Positions 48,312 through 60,794 are shown, counted from the first letter of the stretch. The stretch: DNA of 64,000 nt from Lottia gigantea (GCF_000327385.1 NW_008710245.1:1564652-1628651); one strand, 5' to 3'. Translations and numbers: made by a program. Notes: a model not told the origin generated them from the letters alone.

Positions 48312-48492
48312 CCTCTTTGATTATCGGCAAAATATGAAATACGTATGAATTTTCCATTTTGCTATATAAATTCTGATAGGTAATTCCAATTTTGATTTTG
48401 CATGGACATCCTATAAATAGATCAGTGACGTCATAGGAAGTAACCCGTGTTTTTGTTCCGGTTTACCATTTTTGTGAAAGAAAGATAATAAT
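48312..48492. promoter_or_regulatory. Shared divergent promoter of galaxin C and MED6
   Basis: Only 181 bp separate the two start codons. On the plus strand CTATAAATAG at about 48410-48419 lies about 75 bp before the MED6 ATG. On the minus strand TTTATATAGC at 48361-48370 lies about 50 bp before the galaxin C ATG. A perfect palindromic CRE, TGACGTCA, is at 48426-48433. Motif strength and distance support a bidirectional promoter; which TATA serves which gene is inferred. Confidence 0.6.
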
Positions 48493-51400
48493 ATGGCAAA
48501 CGGTAATAATCCCTCTAATTTTGAAGATGGGATATTTTTCTTTTTATAACGAAATTCAACCAGAAAGTCTAGTCAAACAATTCAGCACTTTTTTTATTAC
48601 CAACAATCATAGACTTTTGGCTATTTTGGCCTGCTCCTACAAATCTGATAAAATTTTCCACTCTGTGTGACACACTCGCGTCTCACAGTCACGTCTCACA
48701 GTCTACATGCCATTAAGAATATCTTTGGGCTTGGGTCCATAGAAATATTAGGTTCAGTTCTTTTACATTTAAAATAGACACATTTCACTGCTAGAGAGTT
48801 CATATGAAAATGATCTAGATTTACATTTGCGGTCTGAAAAATCTTGTTTACAAAAAACAACTTTTCCAGTGGTTGTCTGGCAATTTTAGTAAGCTTATTC
48901 TTAAAGTCTGACACTTGGTGAATTTTTGTTAACATAATAGTAAAATGACTATGAACATAACTATGTAGGGAGTCGGACTTTAAAATAGATTATGATGTGT
49001 TAAGGATACACTATAAACATTCGACATAACATTATGCATTTGATGTAAACAACTTCATAAACAGGAAGATCACTGGACTATTGAATAGAAGTAGGCTTAG
49101 TCAAATAAAGATTATGATGAAATAATAACTTGAAAAACAAGACAAGGTTAAACATCCTCTTCTAATCTACTTGTTAATAGTTTAATATACAGAGTAGTTT
49201 AAGAAGCCCCATTGTTATTGGCCCCTGGACCCCAGCAAGGAAGAATTAAGGCCTAGCAAACCTTCTTAAGTTCAGCAGAGATTGATGAAATGACAGAAAC
49301 CAAACAGATGAAAGTTTTGATCAAAATCGTTAGAGTTTTCAAATTTTCATAGGGAATGCTCCAGCTCATACTCATAGCAATAGAAGCGCTCCATGTGGAC
49401 CGGCTCTGCCCACACAACCTCTACACAGAATCTAGGGCCCAGCTCCAATTCATTCCTGTGACGAGTTTTAGTCAATGATTAGATATTTCCTTTGGCCCCT
49501 TTGGTTCTTATTGTGTGTTCAGACGACTAAACTTAAGGCAGCATAACTATCAGGCTCTGTTCTTTAAGCTTAATTTCTTAAAGTCATCTGAATGTGACCG
49601 GTTAAGATTTAGCTGCCCTAACTTGCACCTATTTCGAAAGCAGCTCAAATCCTGGTTTGAAAAGTTAAGCTGGCTTATTTTGGCCATTTTAGTTTCAGCT
49701 GACAGCTCCTTGCTTACATTAAGCCGGTTATGTCATGTCTGCACGTGCGTAATGATATTGTCATCTTTGAACGGCACGATGACCTCCTAGGTTTATGTCC
49801 GCCACCAAAAAAACAGTAAACCAGACTCGAATCACTCTTAATTTTTGTTCCCTGAACGCACTTTTAGAATGTTGGCAAGTGTTTATTAGGATCAACTTTA
49901 ACGGAATATTCCTATAATTGTCTTTTTATATATAAAAACAAAAAAAATAACCTAGGAGGTTATCTGGCCGTTCAAAGATGACAATATCATAAGGCACGTG
50001 CATATATGCCCATATTGATGTTGTTCAGAATGTTGATGAACATCACCCATGACTGCCATTCTTTCCTGTAAATATTATATTTGCAAAGACATCAAGTCAA
50101 TTTTACAATTTTTAACCCATGAAACAAGTTCATATTGTTTTTTTTATGAAATGTAAAGCAAGTTCAAATTCGAGTGCTATCTGATGATTTGAAACAAAGT
50201 TATTTTCCATACTAGAAATTAAAGCTCATGTTGAATTAGAGTAGTTGGAGCAAGTTTTCAGTCTTGCTTGATTGGGTCAGTTTGTAATCCCATTTGGGCC
50301 AACTGTTGGAAAATTACATTGAGCAACATGTAAATATTTCATAACAACTAAAAAAATTTCCATAGAAATTATTTCTCATATGGGTCACATGGCAAGCTTT
50401 ATTTTTAGCATTTTAATAAAAATTGTTGAGATGACCATTTTTGCTTTTGCGTGTAAATAAATTTTTACAACATTTGAAATATAACTTATAAATTTTATAT
50501 CAATAAGACTATGAAAGTTTCTTTTTGTCTTTTTTGGATTTTTTGACTACATTCATGGCAGCATAAACTAGGATGCTGTAAACGGTTCCAAATTACAGCC
50601 GCTCAAAGTTGAAGAAATTTGAAAAACTAATAGCCTTTTTATACGCCAACACGTAAGATGGGCGTATATTGTAATCACCCCGTCGGTCCGTCCGTTCACA
50701 TTTGGCTCGTGCTCACTCTACAGGCTACAGTTCTTTATGGATTCTTTTGATTTTTATTTTGTGTGTCAATGTCATTATGAAGATGATCCCTATTGATTTT
50801 CGTGATGATTGGATAATTTTTCACCGAAATATCGTGTCTGACTTGACGTTTTTCTCTATTATCTATATTGTGCAACTCGTGCTCACTCTACAGGCTACAA
50901 TTTTTTACAGATTCTTTTGATTTTTATTTTGTGTGTCAATGTCATTATGAAGATGATCCCTATTGATTTTCGTGATGATCGGATAATTTTTCACCGAAAT
51001 ATCGTGTCTGACTTGACGTTTTTCTCTATTAGCTATATTGTGCGACTCGTGCTCACTCTACAGGCCACAATTCTTTACAGATTCTTTTGATTTTTATTTG
51101 TATGTCAATGTCATTATGAAGATGATCCCTATTGATTTTCATGATGATCTATCGATTTTCGTGATGATCGGATAATTTTTCACCGAAATATCGTGTCTGA
51201 CCTGACGTTTTTCTCTATTGCAACTCGTGCTCACTCTACAGGCTACAATTCTTTACAGATTCTTTTGATTTTTATTTTGTATGTCAATGTCATTATGAAG
51301 ATGATCCCTATCGATTTTCGCGATGATTGGATAATATTTCACCGAAATATCGTGTCTGACTTGACGTTTCACTCTATTAGCTATATTGTGCGACTCGTGC

Positions 51401-54400
51401 TCACTCTACAGGCTACAATTCTTTACAGATTCTTTTGATTTTTATTTGTATGTCAATGTCATTATGAAGATGATCCCTATTGATTTTCATGATGATCTAT
51501 CGATTTTCGTGATGATCGGATAATTTTTCACCGAAATATCGTGTCTGGCCTGACGTTTTTCTCTATTGCAACTCGTGCTCACTCTACAGGCTACAATTCT
51601 TTACAGATTCTTTTGATTTTTATTTTGTATGTCAATGTCATTATGAAGATGATCCCTATCGATTTTCGCGATGATTGGATAATATTTCACCGAAATATCG
51701 TGTCTGACTTGACGTTTCACTCTATTAGCTATATTGTGCAACCCTGTTGTGCAACTGACAGCTGCCAGTGGGCGTATGTTACCTTGCCTGGCTTTTTTTT
51801 TTTGTGTCAACACGACTTACTAAAACCATTATCGTAGGCAAACCGTAGATGCCATACACTTGTGCTTTACAGGGTGGGTAGCCTACGTCTAGTTCTGCAT
51901 TTGCCAGAATATGGAGGGTTGATAATTATTATTTTATATATATATATATATATTTTCAGATAATTTAGGTATATCGTGGCATGACACAGCATGGATACCA
52001 ATATTAAACCAGAATAATGTTATGGACTATTTCTCAGAGCGAAGTAATCCCTTCTATGATAGAATGTGTAATAATGAAATGATAAAGATGCAGCGTTTGA
52101 ATCCAGATCAGTTACAGTAAGAATCCTTACTTCAACATGCTCAATTTTAAGGGAAATTCCATATATCATAAGTATCATGTCTCAATATTTGGGTATTTTA
52201 AATAAGGAGATCTTACTAACGATATATATAGTCCTTTAAATACTGATATTTAATACCTGTATATCACCAATGTTTCCTTTACAACTGTTTCTAATGCAAT
52301 AAATGATCAAAGCTTTTATTTATTTTGGAATTTCTGGCTTATTAAATGAAAATTTTGAAGAACAATAAGAATACTGTATTTCAGGAATATGGTTGGTGTG
52401 GAGTATGTTTTATTACATGTTCAAGAACCTATATTATATGTTATACGTAAACTTCACCGCCATTCACCAACACAAGGTAGTGATTCTTTTTCATTTATAA
52501 TGGTTGTCTAAAACATGTTTAAAATTTCACTGTGAATGGTTATTGAATTTCAGTGTGAAAGGTTATTGAATTTCATTCTGAAAAGTTAATAAATTTCAGT
52601 GTGAAAAGAAATTAATAAGTCATTGAAATTTACTATAAAAGTCAATTAATTTCTGTGTGAAAAGTCATCACTCTACCTACAAAATGAAAAGAAATTGAAT
52701 ATCTTGAATGCTGCTATATATCCACATTATGTTAATTTATACAGTAACATGATATAATGGATATAGGACTTAATTAATTTATATTTACAGTCACACCTTT
52801 AGCACATTATTACATCATTGCTGGTAGGGTTTATCAAGCTCCAGATTTATGCAGTGTCTTAAACTCTAGATTGGTAAGTATCTGTGAAAAACATTGCCTG
52901 CTTTGACTTTTGTAAGTGGATATTTGCACACAATCATAGCCTCATAAAGCTGTCTGGTGTTCTAAAAGAAAGAACAATGCCTGCCTTGCTACCATATCAT
53001 CCTAACATTATTTCTATGAACTTGACAAAGATAGCTTTTTTCCTTCTTTGTAAAACTCTGTAGGTTGAGCCTACCCCTTGACTGTATTATGGCAGACATT
53101 GTAGATTATCTGGTAAATGTATTGAGGTTCAGCTTTGGATTTTGTCATGGTGAAAAATTGATCATAGCAACCCCTGGAAAATGTGACCTTTTGAATCTGG
53201 CCCTTATAGTGACAATATCACATCTATATATCACGTCCAAGCAACGTGTAGAGCCAGATTTGTACTGATTATACATACTTACTCCTTTACAACAAAAATT
53301 TCTCAAGTCTAATTGACTAAAAACCTTTAATTTTAGAAATGTTGGTATTCATAATACTTGATGTATTGTAATCTTGTGATTCAAAACTCATAAAGTTCAT
53401 ACACAGAAACAAGGAAACATTTCTAGATTAATATGTACTTTCGATATTTCGAAACAACTCCCACACAAAAAAGAAAGTTGATTTTCATGTTTCACCATTT
53501 TTTTGTTTTTAGTTAAATTCAGTTTCAAGTCTACAGTCAGCTTTTGATGAAGGTAATGAAAAGTTCCTTGTTCATTAATTTTCCAATAAAATTCATATAG
53601 GTGTTATCAAACCCTCCCAAATCATCAAAACTCTTAATCAATCAATGATATTAGCTTTTATTTTTAATATAGCCACTTCAGTTAAGGTCTCAATACAGCC
53701 CGTGGAGTGTTTGTTAAATATAACTTTTGACCCAGTCTGATAAACACAAAATGCCAGCACTGGAGGGGGTCGAAATTTGGTTGCTTAAAGCAGTCTTCAT
53801 CGAGTAAGGTCAAAAGGTTAATTTGGCGAATGTTCAAGAGGTCTGTCGTTAGACCTTAACTGAAGGAACTATTTAAAGAATAAGAAATTGTTTTGTTTAA
53901 CTATAGGAGAATCTTTCGTCTAAATTAAATCCTGAAAGTGATACAGATAACTGAAACATAACTCTATAAGCTGGTAAAGCAAATATCTACTTGACTGTAT
54001 CTCTTTTAGACCTTACACAGTCATTGATATGATGATTAGCTAAGGAAAATCAGTTATAAAAATTTTGCCCTTTTTCAGCATCCAGCTACTCTAAATACAC
54101 ACCATCTAAAGGTTATATTTGGCAGTTTAAAGACAAAGAAGAAAAAGGTGAGAAAATATTTAAATTCTGTCTCTTGAAAAGGGCTGTCAAATAATTCCCC
54201 TAAATTTGGAAATTCCCTTTAAAAATTAACGTATAAAAAAGTCCTTACAAAAATTATCTTTTATGTCAAATTTCCGAATTATAGTTTTTTAGTAGTTCAA
54301 AATGGAATTGTTTCTTCAAATTATAAAAATTCTCAATTTATGATTGCGAAAGCACATTGGGTGGAGAGTGAAAAAAGATAGAGGCTACCATCTTTCACAC

Positions 54401-57400
54401 ATTACTAAACATAAATTTTTTCAGAAAAACCAGACCAAAAGGAAAAGAAGAAAAAGGAATTGCCCAGCTCCTCATTTCAAAGATCTCGAGTAGATTTATT
54501 ACTTGGTGAATTGGGTAAAAAATTCCCACCACCCACAATAGCACTGGCACAATCTGACCCTGTCGCAGTCAACAAAGGTATGACTTTTATTCTGAATGAA
54601 CACTAAATAATATAATGTACAGGAAACAACAACAATGAAATATTAAAATATTTTAATTTCTTTTTCTTATGTTACTTCTCAGAGTAATCCATTGCCTAGT
54701 GAAGCAATGGGAAATTTTGAAACATGAATTAGATAACAAAACTTGTTCAACAGAGTAGCTTACTACCTTGTGACTCACATGGGATTTTAAAAGGGCTATT
54801 TATATGCCATTGAACTATATTATAAGTAACAAAACTTATTACAAAATAAGGACACTTTGAAATGAAAGTAACTGTCCAACCACATTTATTTCTGGGATTG
54901 TCTTTGTGAGCTTACAGTTTGAAAATTTGAAACAATAATTCACCTGAAAATTCCCTTCTGGAGACTGAAGACTGTCAATTCCCTGTAAGAGTTGATATTT
55001 TAATTAAAATTGGAACGAAGTTAATTGTTTGTTGTTGGTTGTAAAATTTCTGTTCTTTGGCAGAAAATGTATTCAGATATATTTCCCTAATGCAATCAAT
55101 CCTAGCAGCTGACTCATTATTTTGTGATATAAATCCAAGCAGCAGTTAAAGTGACCGCTCCCATCTAATGTCACATTATGTTGATGTTGAAGGCCTAAAG
55201 TTGCCCTTGCTTATTTTTCTGGGTCAAATCATGCTTATTGTTTGATTAATTAATGTTTCTAATGAATAAATCAAGTACTCTTGAGCGCTAAGATTGTGTG
55301 AGGATGTAGAAAAACTGAGGGATCAAATTTACTGAAATCCGATTGAAAAAGCTAAAAATAGATTCCTCGTTTACTCACTGACTGAAATAGATTGTGATAA
55401 TCTAGCCATATTAGATATTAGCCAAACCATGTTTAAAAGACATATTTGTAAGTTAGAAATAATGTGATTAAAAAAACACTATGTATTTAGATAATAAAAA
55501 AAAAACATCTTCTTTTTCCCTATTTAGGAGACATAACCATTGAAATTTAAAAAAATTCTGGCTGTTTTGGCAATGTTCGGCTGTGAAAAGGCAACATAGA
55601 GTTACCTCCCTTATGGAAATTGTGAGACCTGATAATATTTATTAAGTGACCGCCTGATCATTGGAATCCCCTTGTAATTAGTTAATTACGAGTTAATCAT
55701 TGACTTCTGAGACAAACTGGTATTTTTCCCAATCATTAGAACACCTTTCGATTTATATAAGTATTAGCCGTCCAATAATGGAATTCATGTATATATATAA
55801 ATAAATGAAAATAAGGGAACCAAACTTTAAGTAATGAGACTCAGTGTTCAATGGGTTAAGATAATTTTGCTATTTTGTTGAAACTGAAGATTTAAAAAAA
55901 CAGCATCATCTTAAAGGGACAGATGCCCTATTTTGAGAGAGTTGAGTCTTGAATATATTGACATCTTTAAAACCCCTTCTCCAATCCCACTAACTTGAAA
56001 CTAATCATTTTTTACATCATTAAATTTGTAATTGATTAAGTCATTTAATGGTATTTTCAGATGAATTTTACCTTCACACATTTCCAAGCAAGGGCAGTTT
56101 TTATCAAATTGTCTATTCATATTCATATGACGATAATGTTCACAACTCAACATAATACATAATACAATATACAATATACATTAATCTTAGTTATAATATT
56201 TCTCATAGAAATTACCTGACCCTACTTATTTTAAAATCACAAAGGTTTATGTTTAGTCATTTAAATCCCAAGTTTTGTTTTTATTTTTATAACTTGAACA
56301 AAAATAACATTTCTAAATTTGTATATGTGTTAACTGGTTTATTTGAAAAAAAAATTTGTTAAACTACTGGTGCAAATAATGTCTCATTCATTTGATAACA
56401 ACCAAATTTTTTAAAGAGACAGATACGCCATCTGCTTGGCCAATTGTACTTTAGTTTCAGAAAGGGGTATTTTTTATCTTAGCTAATCAGTAGAAATCAC
56501 TGTTGAAATTTTCGCCTTCAAATCCATGTGTGTTATTATAATTAGACTGCCATAAATAGAAAGGATATATAGAAATAGAAATTCCTAGTTTTAAAGGAAT
56601 TATGTGATTTTGGTACATTTCTAGTACTACAGAAGACTATTTATCTATATATTCAAAACTCAAATCAACTTCCCGAAAAAAAGTGAATAAGAAATATTTT
56701 AAATTGTGATAAGAGATATTGACTCTATTTGTAAGCTAAGTCATAATGCCCTATTGATGTTCAATCGTTCATAGTTAGAATAATTTGAATTGAAAGAAAC
56801 ATTAGCCTGAATAATTGTAAGCTTGTATTGTGTAAACTGTAAATTAGATGTAAGCTTTTCAGCTTGCTTATAAGTATTTCTTAATTGAATTTTGAAAAAA
56901 CCCAGTTTAGTTTGTTATGATTGGCACAGGGCATGATGACCTTTCTGGAAACACATGACACCACTCTGCCATGATTACTCTTGAGATCACAGCTTACCAC
57001 TATGCCACTGGGCTTATCATCTGACTCTAGTCTAGTAAATAATCTGTATCCATTTCGACTATTAAGTTTACTAAGGTTGGGTAGGGCATGATCACTCTTT
57101 TGAGAACACCATATACCACTCTTCCTATGGGTTTGTCAACTGACTAAAGTTCAAAAACTGTATCAGTTTTTAGCTCTACTACAAAGTTTTGTTTTGGTGG
57201 GGAAGGGCATTATGACTGTACTGAGAACACAACATACCACTCTGCCACTGTGTTTGTCAACTCTCCAAATTCATGTTATGCTGAGGACACATGTTTTTTT
57301 TCACTGATTTTTGTCACAAACTCAAGAGTCAAGAGTTTCACTGACCGACTGCGAGCACAAGGAGACAGAAAATCTGCAATTGGTCGTTTTCCAGTATGTG

Positions 57401-60400
57401 TCAAGTGTCTCTTGACGAGGAACAGTGGAAACGCAGGCACTTTTGAAATTTTACTCAAATCGGCGACAAATATCAGCCACAAAGACTATTTGTTTGCTAT
57501 CACCATGAAATGATACAGATCTGTGTCAATAAGTTCATATTACTCATGATGCTGATAACAAAAACTAAATTTGATGAAGAATATTTGAATTTATTTAATA
57601 TGTCAGTGTGTCATAATTTTCCAGGCTTTCAATTTTTTTGTCTTTACTTTAAAGTGATACTACATCTTAGAATGAACATAAAATTCAAGTTCTCAAGAAT
57701 GGTCAATATGAGTAAGTATTCATCAGTATATGACCTGGTGTCATAAAGTTACAACAGAATCCCTGTAAAATCTAGAAAATTTGAAAATTCATTAAACTAA
57801 GTAATTATTGAAAAACGCTTAATCTTAATTTTAAGCGTTTTTCAATAGTTAATTGCATATTTATGGATAATTACTGAGTTTTTTTAGATTTATCAGATTA
57901 TATAAGGATCCTGTTATGTTATTTATGACACCAGGTATATCTACTGATGAATATATGCTCTCATTGGCCAAGTTTAAAATTCTTAAATTTTATGTTCATT
58001 CTAAGAAGTAGTATTCTTTTAACTAAACTGGGTCAAACTTCAGTCAATGAATATATGTGACATAGATTTTACAAATGATGATAAACCATCAATAGACAAC
58101 AGGTTATAAGAAAGGGAATTCCACCTGCACCTTTCACTTGGAAAGTCCAGTTTATTTTTAAAGCTTATTTGTGGCTTTCAACAACAACTTTCTTTAGGTT
58201 AAAGGGGCATTCTATTTTTTTCAATCTGTTTTTGTGGTTTGAAACATCAAACTGCATGCCAACATATACAGGAAAATGCCCTTTACCTTTAATATCCAAG
58301 CTTGAAGTCCCGAACAGCTGCAAAATTCTTAACCTGTTATGAAAATATTTTGAATCCCCCGGGAATCATAATAGCCGATATTTGATTTTGAGAAATGAAT
58401 TTTGGTTGGACCATCAATTGTTAATATCCAATCAGCAGCGATTTCACAAACATACCTCCAAAAGTGAAGAGTTGTAGGGCCTTAGTTTCTGGAAATTTTT
58501 TTAAGATGTGTGTGTCTTCTGGAAAGCTTAAACGGGTATTCCACTTTTTTGTAAAAAGATTTCATTATAAAAAACATCGTAAATTATACCTGAAAATATT
58601 TCTAAAGTATGTTATTTATATCGATATATCTTCTTGATCAAACTGAATGTATTTTAAAAGGGTTACAGGTAATTAAAAATAGAGAGTATTAATTGTTAAT
58701 GAAGCAGTTGACCTAGTTTTGCTTTAATAACCTTTCATTATGATTTTAAATATTTTTGGCGTTTATAAAATAACAGCTGGATTTATTTTAGTAGAAACTT
58801 TCAGATATGTTCAATGGCACATTTCTCTAGATTTTGGTGTAAAGTTTTGACAAATTAGAGCAAAAAAAATTTTTGTTCGACAAAAAAAGCAGAATGACCC
58901 CTTAACCATAAATGACATCACTATTGCAAAAACTGCTAATGATAGCGATAGCTACGTCAAACAATGGAATTAAATATTGTTTTGTTTAAGCGGAATTGAC
59001 ACAACCAGAGATGTGTTTTAATTTATGAATTTGAGTGGAGCAAATCAATGCTATCATTGTCCCCAATACATATAAAAGTTTAGAAATCCTCTTTGCTATC
59101 TCTATAATATCAGTCCCAATTCCTAAATAAATTCATGGAAATTTTTGCAAGTTAGGAGTGGCTCTTTGACTTTCTGGGAATTTCCAAAGATCCTTTTGAA
59201 AAGAAAATGAATGAAATTATGAATGAAATGATTATAGTGTATAAATTTTTTAATGCTTAGTCAATCATGTGGGTGATTTAGCCTACTGACATACTGACCT
59301 ACTTTATCAAACTAGGACTTTATCAAGGTAAATTATTTGCAACTATGACTCTGGTTTTATTAGTAATTTTAATGTCCTGGTTTTTTGTTTTGGTTTTTTT
59401 TACATGTGGAAAAGCAGTGAATTTAATCCAAAAATATTTTCCTTGAGTAATCTTCTCGGTTATGTTTGTTTTAAGAAGTGTATAAGTTTGTTTAAAGAGA
59501 AAACTAGTTGTTTATAAAAAGAACATAATTGTTTATAAAAAGAGCACATTTGTTTAGGAAAAGAACACATTTGTAATAAAATAAGATATCGTGGGTGACC
59601 GCTTGAAACCTCATCTAACGATATTTGACGCGGAATTACTTTTCGAGAAAAACGCAAAAAACTATTTGTACGCGTATTTTGTTAAAATCTTTTTGATTAT
59701 ATTTTTTACCGCTATACATGGTTTTCATTCTTGGAAAATATAAACCTCGTATAACAATTCGAGATCACCGGCCTATTGAACCAAAAACTTGTATAATAAT
59801 ACAGTTTACGAGGTTTTTCATCTTCATACGCAGAAAAGGAACATTCAACCTCGTATAATAATATATTTTACGAGGTTTTAAATCTGACTGTTCATATACG
59901 TGTTATTTAATTAGTGCTTTTTGAGTTATTTAGAATCAAGCTAAGAATACAAGGCTTTGTTCACAAGATCTGCGCTTTTACGAGCTTTGGAACGGTACCA
60001 AAAAGTCAAAATGACCAAATATGGCATATACGAGGTTTCAAGCGGTCACCCACGATATAGTTGTTTATAGAAAGAACATAATTGTTTATAAAAAGAACAC
60101 ATTTGTTTAGGAAAGAACAATTTTGTTATAAAATAAGGCATTGTTGTAATATATATCAACATTTGTTTATAGAAAATATATAATATATTTTATATAGCCA
60201 TAGAAAAAGCATACTTTTTTTTTAGAAAATTTTTGCTTGATAGAGTTTTTGATAGAAAAGAGATAATGTCCATAAAAAGAAAATGGCATTCCCTCAGGAC
60301 CTGTAAAGCTGATGTATTTAATGATGTATCTTTTTTATTTCAGATGAATCCATAAAAACTGAAGTGAAAACAGAAATCAAATCTGAAAGAGCAGAAGATC

Positions 60401-60468
60401 AAAAATCTAATAATAGTAACAGCAGTATGAAGCCTCCACCAGAGAAAAAACAGAAGATGATCAGATGA
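48493..60468 (+). CDS. MED6: Mediator of RNA polymerase II transcription subunit 6, 8 exons
   Basis: MED6 is a conserved head-module subunit of Mediator, linking activators to RNA polymerase II in the nucleus. Exons: 48493-48502, 51960-52116, 52385-52476, 52791-52873, 53513-53552, 54079-54147, 54425-54577, 60344-60468. The total is 729 nt, 242 residues (human MED6 is 246), all GT-AG and in phase. Coding exon 1 is only 10 nt: ATG GCA AAC plus one base, followed by GTAATA. It is chosen because it supplies the G that completes the conserved Asp before NLGISWHD. Landmarks shared with MED6 are [57 protein letters not shown] and the [20 protein letters not shown] region. The C-terminus is Lys/Glu/Ser-rich with PPPEKKQKM. 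Introns 1 (3.5 kb) and 7 (5.8 kb) are filled with repeats. Confidence 0.95.
49738..50003. repeat. Imperfect inverted repeat, arms about 57 bp
   Basis: The arm at 49738-49797 (CTGCACGTGCGTAATGATAT, TGTCATCTTTGAACGGC, CCTCCTAGGTT) pairs with 49947-50003 (AACCTAGGAGGTTATCTGGC, CGTTCAAAGATGACA, CACGTGCA), with a loop of about 150 bp. It could be the end pair of a small foldback element. It is in MED6 intron 1. Confidence 0.75.
50637..51782. mobile_element. Non-autonomous element with a tandem-repeat core
   Basis: The left flank TTTTATACGCCAACACG, ATGGGCGTATATTG and CGTCGGTCCGTCCG leads into about six copies of a 172 bp unit (CTCGTGCTCACTCTACAGGC, ATTCTTTACAGATTCTTTTG, TCACCGAAATATCGTGTCTG). Some copies carry an extra ATCTATCGATTTTCGTGATG insert. 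The right flank is CAGTGGGCGTATGTTACC. The borders TATACGCC and GGGCGTAT are inverted copies. Molluscan genomes contain non-autonomous elements built as short flanks around tandem cores; assigning this one to a named family needs a database. It is in MED6 intron 1. Confidence 0.65.
52527..52665. repeat. Short degenerate tandem repeat
   Basis: About six copies of a 20-24 bp unit around TTATTGAATTTCAGTGTGAA occupy the MED6 intron between exons 3 and 4, starting about 50 bp after exon 3. Confidence 0.75.
53648..53886. mobile_element. Palindromic MITE family D, second copy
   Basis: AGCTTTTATTTTTAATATAG, CCACTTCAGTTAAGGTCT, GTAAGGTCAAAAGGTTAATT and GACCTTAACTGAAGGAACTA match the copy at 17913-18223 in order. 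The outermost arms are missing. It is in a MED6 intron. Confidence 0.7.
55912..56115. repeat. Family A start joined to a dispersed repeat
   Basis: The first 45 bp (TTAAAGGGACAGATGCCCTA, GTTGAGTCTTGAATATATTG) are the left end of MITE family A. From about 55963 the sequence matches the dispersed repeat at 19890-20045. This is a composite of two elements, in the last MED6 intron. Confidence 0.65.
56411..56673. mobile_element. MITE family A copy (inverted)
   Basis: TTAAAGAGACAGATACGCCA, TTTAGTTTCAGAAAGGGG, GCCTTCAAATCCATGTGTGT, AAATTCCTAGTTTTAAAGGA and ACAGAAGACTATTTATC follow the reversed family order. A central segment is deleted relative to 43298-43599. It is in MED6 intron 7. Confidence 0.75.
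57647..58022. mobile_element. Foldback family C, full palindrome
   Basis: Two arms of roughly 180 bp face each other around AAAACGCTTAATCTTAATTT TAAGCGTTTT near 57815-57848. The left arm reads AGTGATACTACATCTTAGAA, ATGACCTGGTGTCATAAA and ACAGAATCCCTG. The right arm reads ATAAGGATCCTGTTATG, TATGACACCAGGTATATC and TCTAAGAAGTAGTATTC. Half-copies are at 9640-9782, 25305-25440 and 62497-62642. It is in MED6 intron 7. Confidence 0.8.
58540..58760. repeat. Dispersed repeat, inverted partner of 63790-63925
   Basis: TAAATTATACCTGAAAATAT, TTCTAAAGTATGTTATTTAT, TATCTTCTTGATCAAACTGA and TTTTAAAAGGGTTA reappear as their complement at 63790-63925. Family unknown to me. Confidence 0.7.
59040..59115. mobile_element. 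MITE family B, terminal fragment
   Basis: CAAATCAATGCTATCATTGT, CCCCAATACATATAAAAG and TTTAGAAATCCTCTTTG match the right end of family B. Only this end is present. Confidence 0.6.
59586..60058. mobile_element. Inverted-repeat element (473 bp) inserted in a tandem repeat
   Basis: The left end ATATCGTGGGTGACCGCTTG continuing AAACCTC is an exact complement of the right end GAGGTTTCAAGCGGTCACCC continuing ACGATAT, giving 27 bp. Internal phrases CCTCGTATAA and TACGAGG repeat in both orientations. Both flanks consist of the same short tandem repeat (TTGTTTATAAAAAGAACA), so the element interrupted that array. TA or AT at the borders may be the target duplication. It is in MED6 intron 7. Confidence 0.85.
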
Positions 60469-60794
60469 TGGATATGTTACTATTTGAAATACACTAATTA
60501 AGTGCAAAGGCTTCATATTTGGGATCATGTGGAGTGCAAGGTCATGGTCACAGGACATGTAAGATTGGATTTTTGGGGGGCGGATAGTCTCAGCCCAACT
60601 AAATATTTTGGATTATGGGTTGAATGAGAGGGGAGAGAAGATACCGTCAGAAGTTCCTGTTGTGGAATGATTAGTTGGAAAATTGGCGTCAGGCATCTCT
60701 AGTGGTACATTCTAGAACTAATGATATTTGAAGATTTTGAAGTGATATCCTACTTTTGAATTGAAATTGTACCTGTAAGATCTGTATAAAGGAA

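Noticed and set aside
57250-57513. 87-residue plus-strand open frame in MED6 intron 7
   Set aside because: No similarity to any family I know, and the surrounding sequence consists of short degenerate repeats (ACACCATATACCACTCT).
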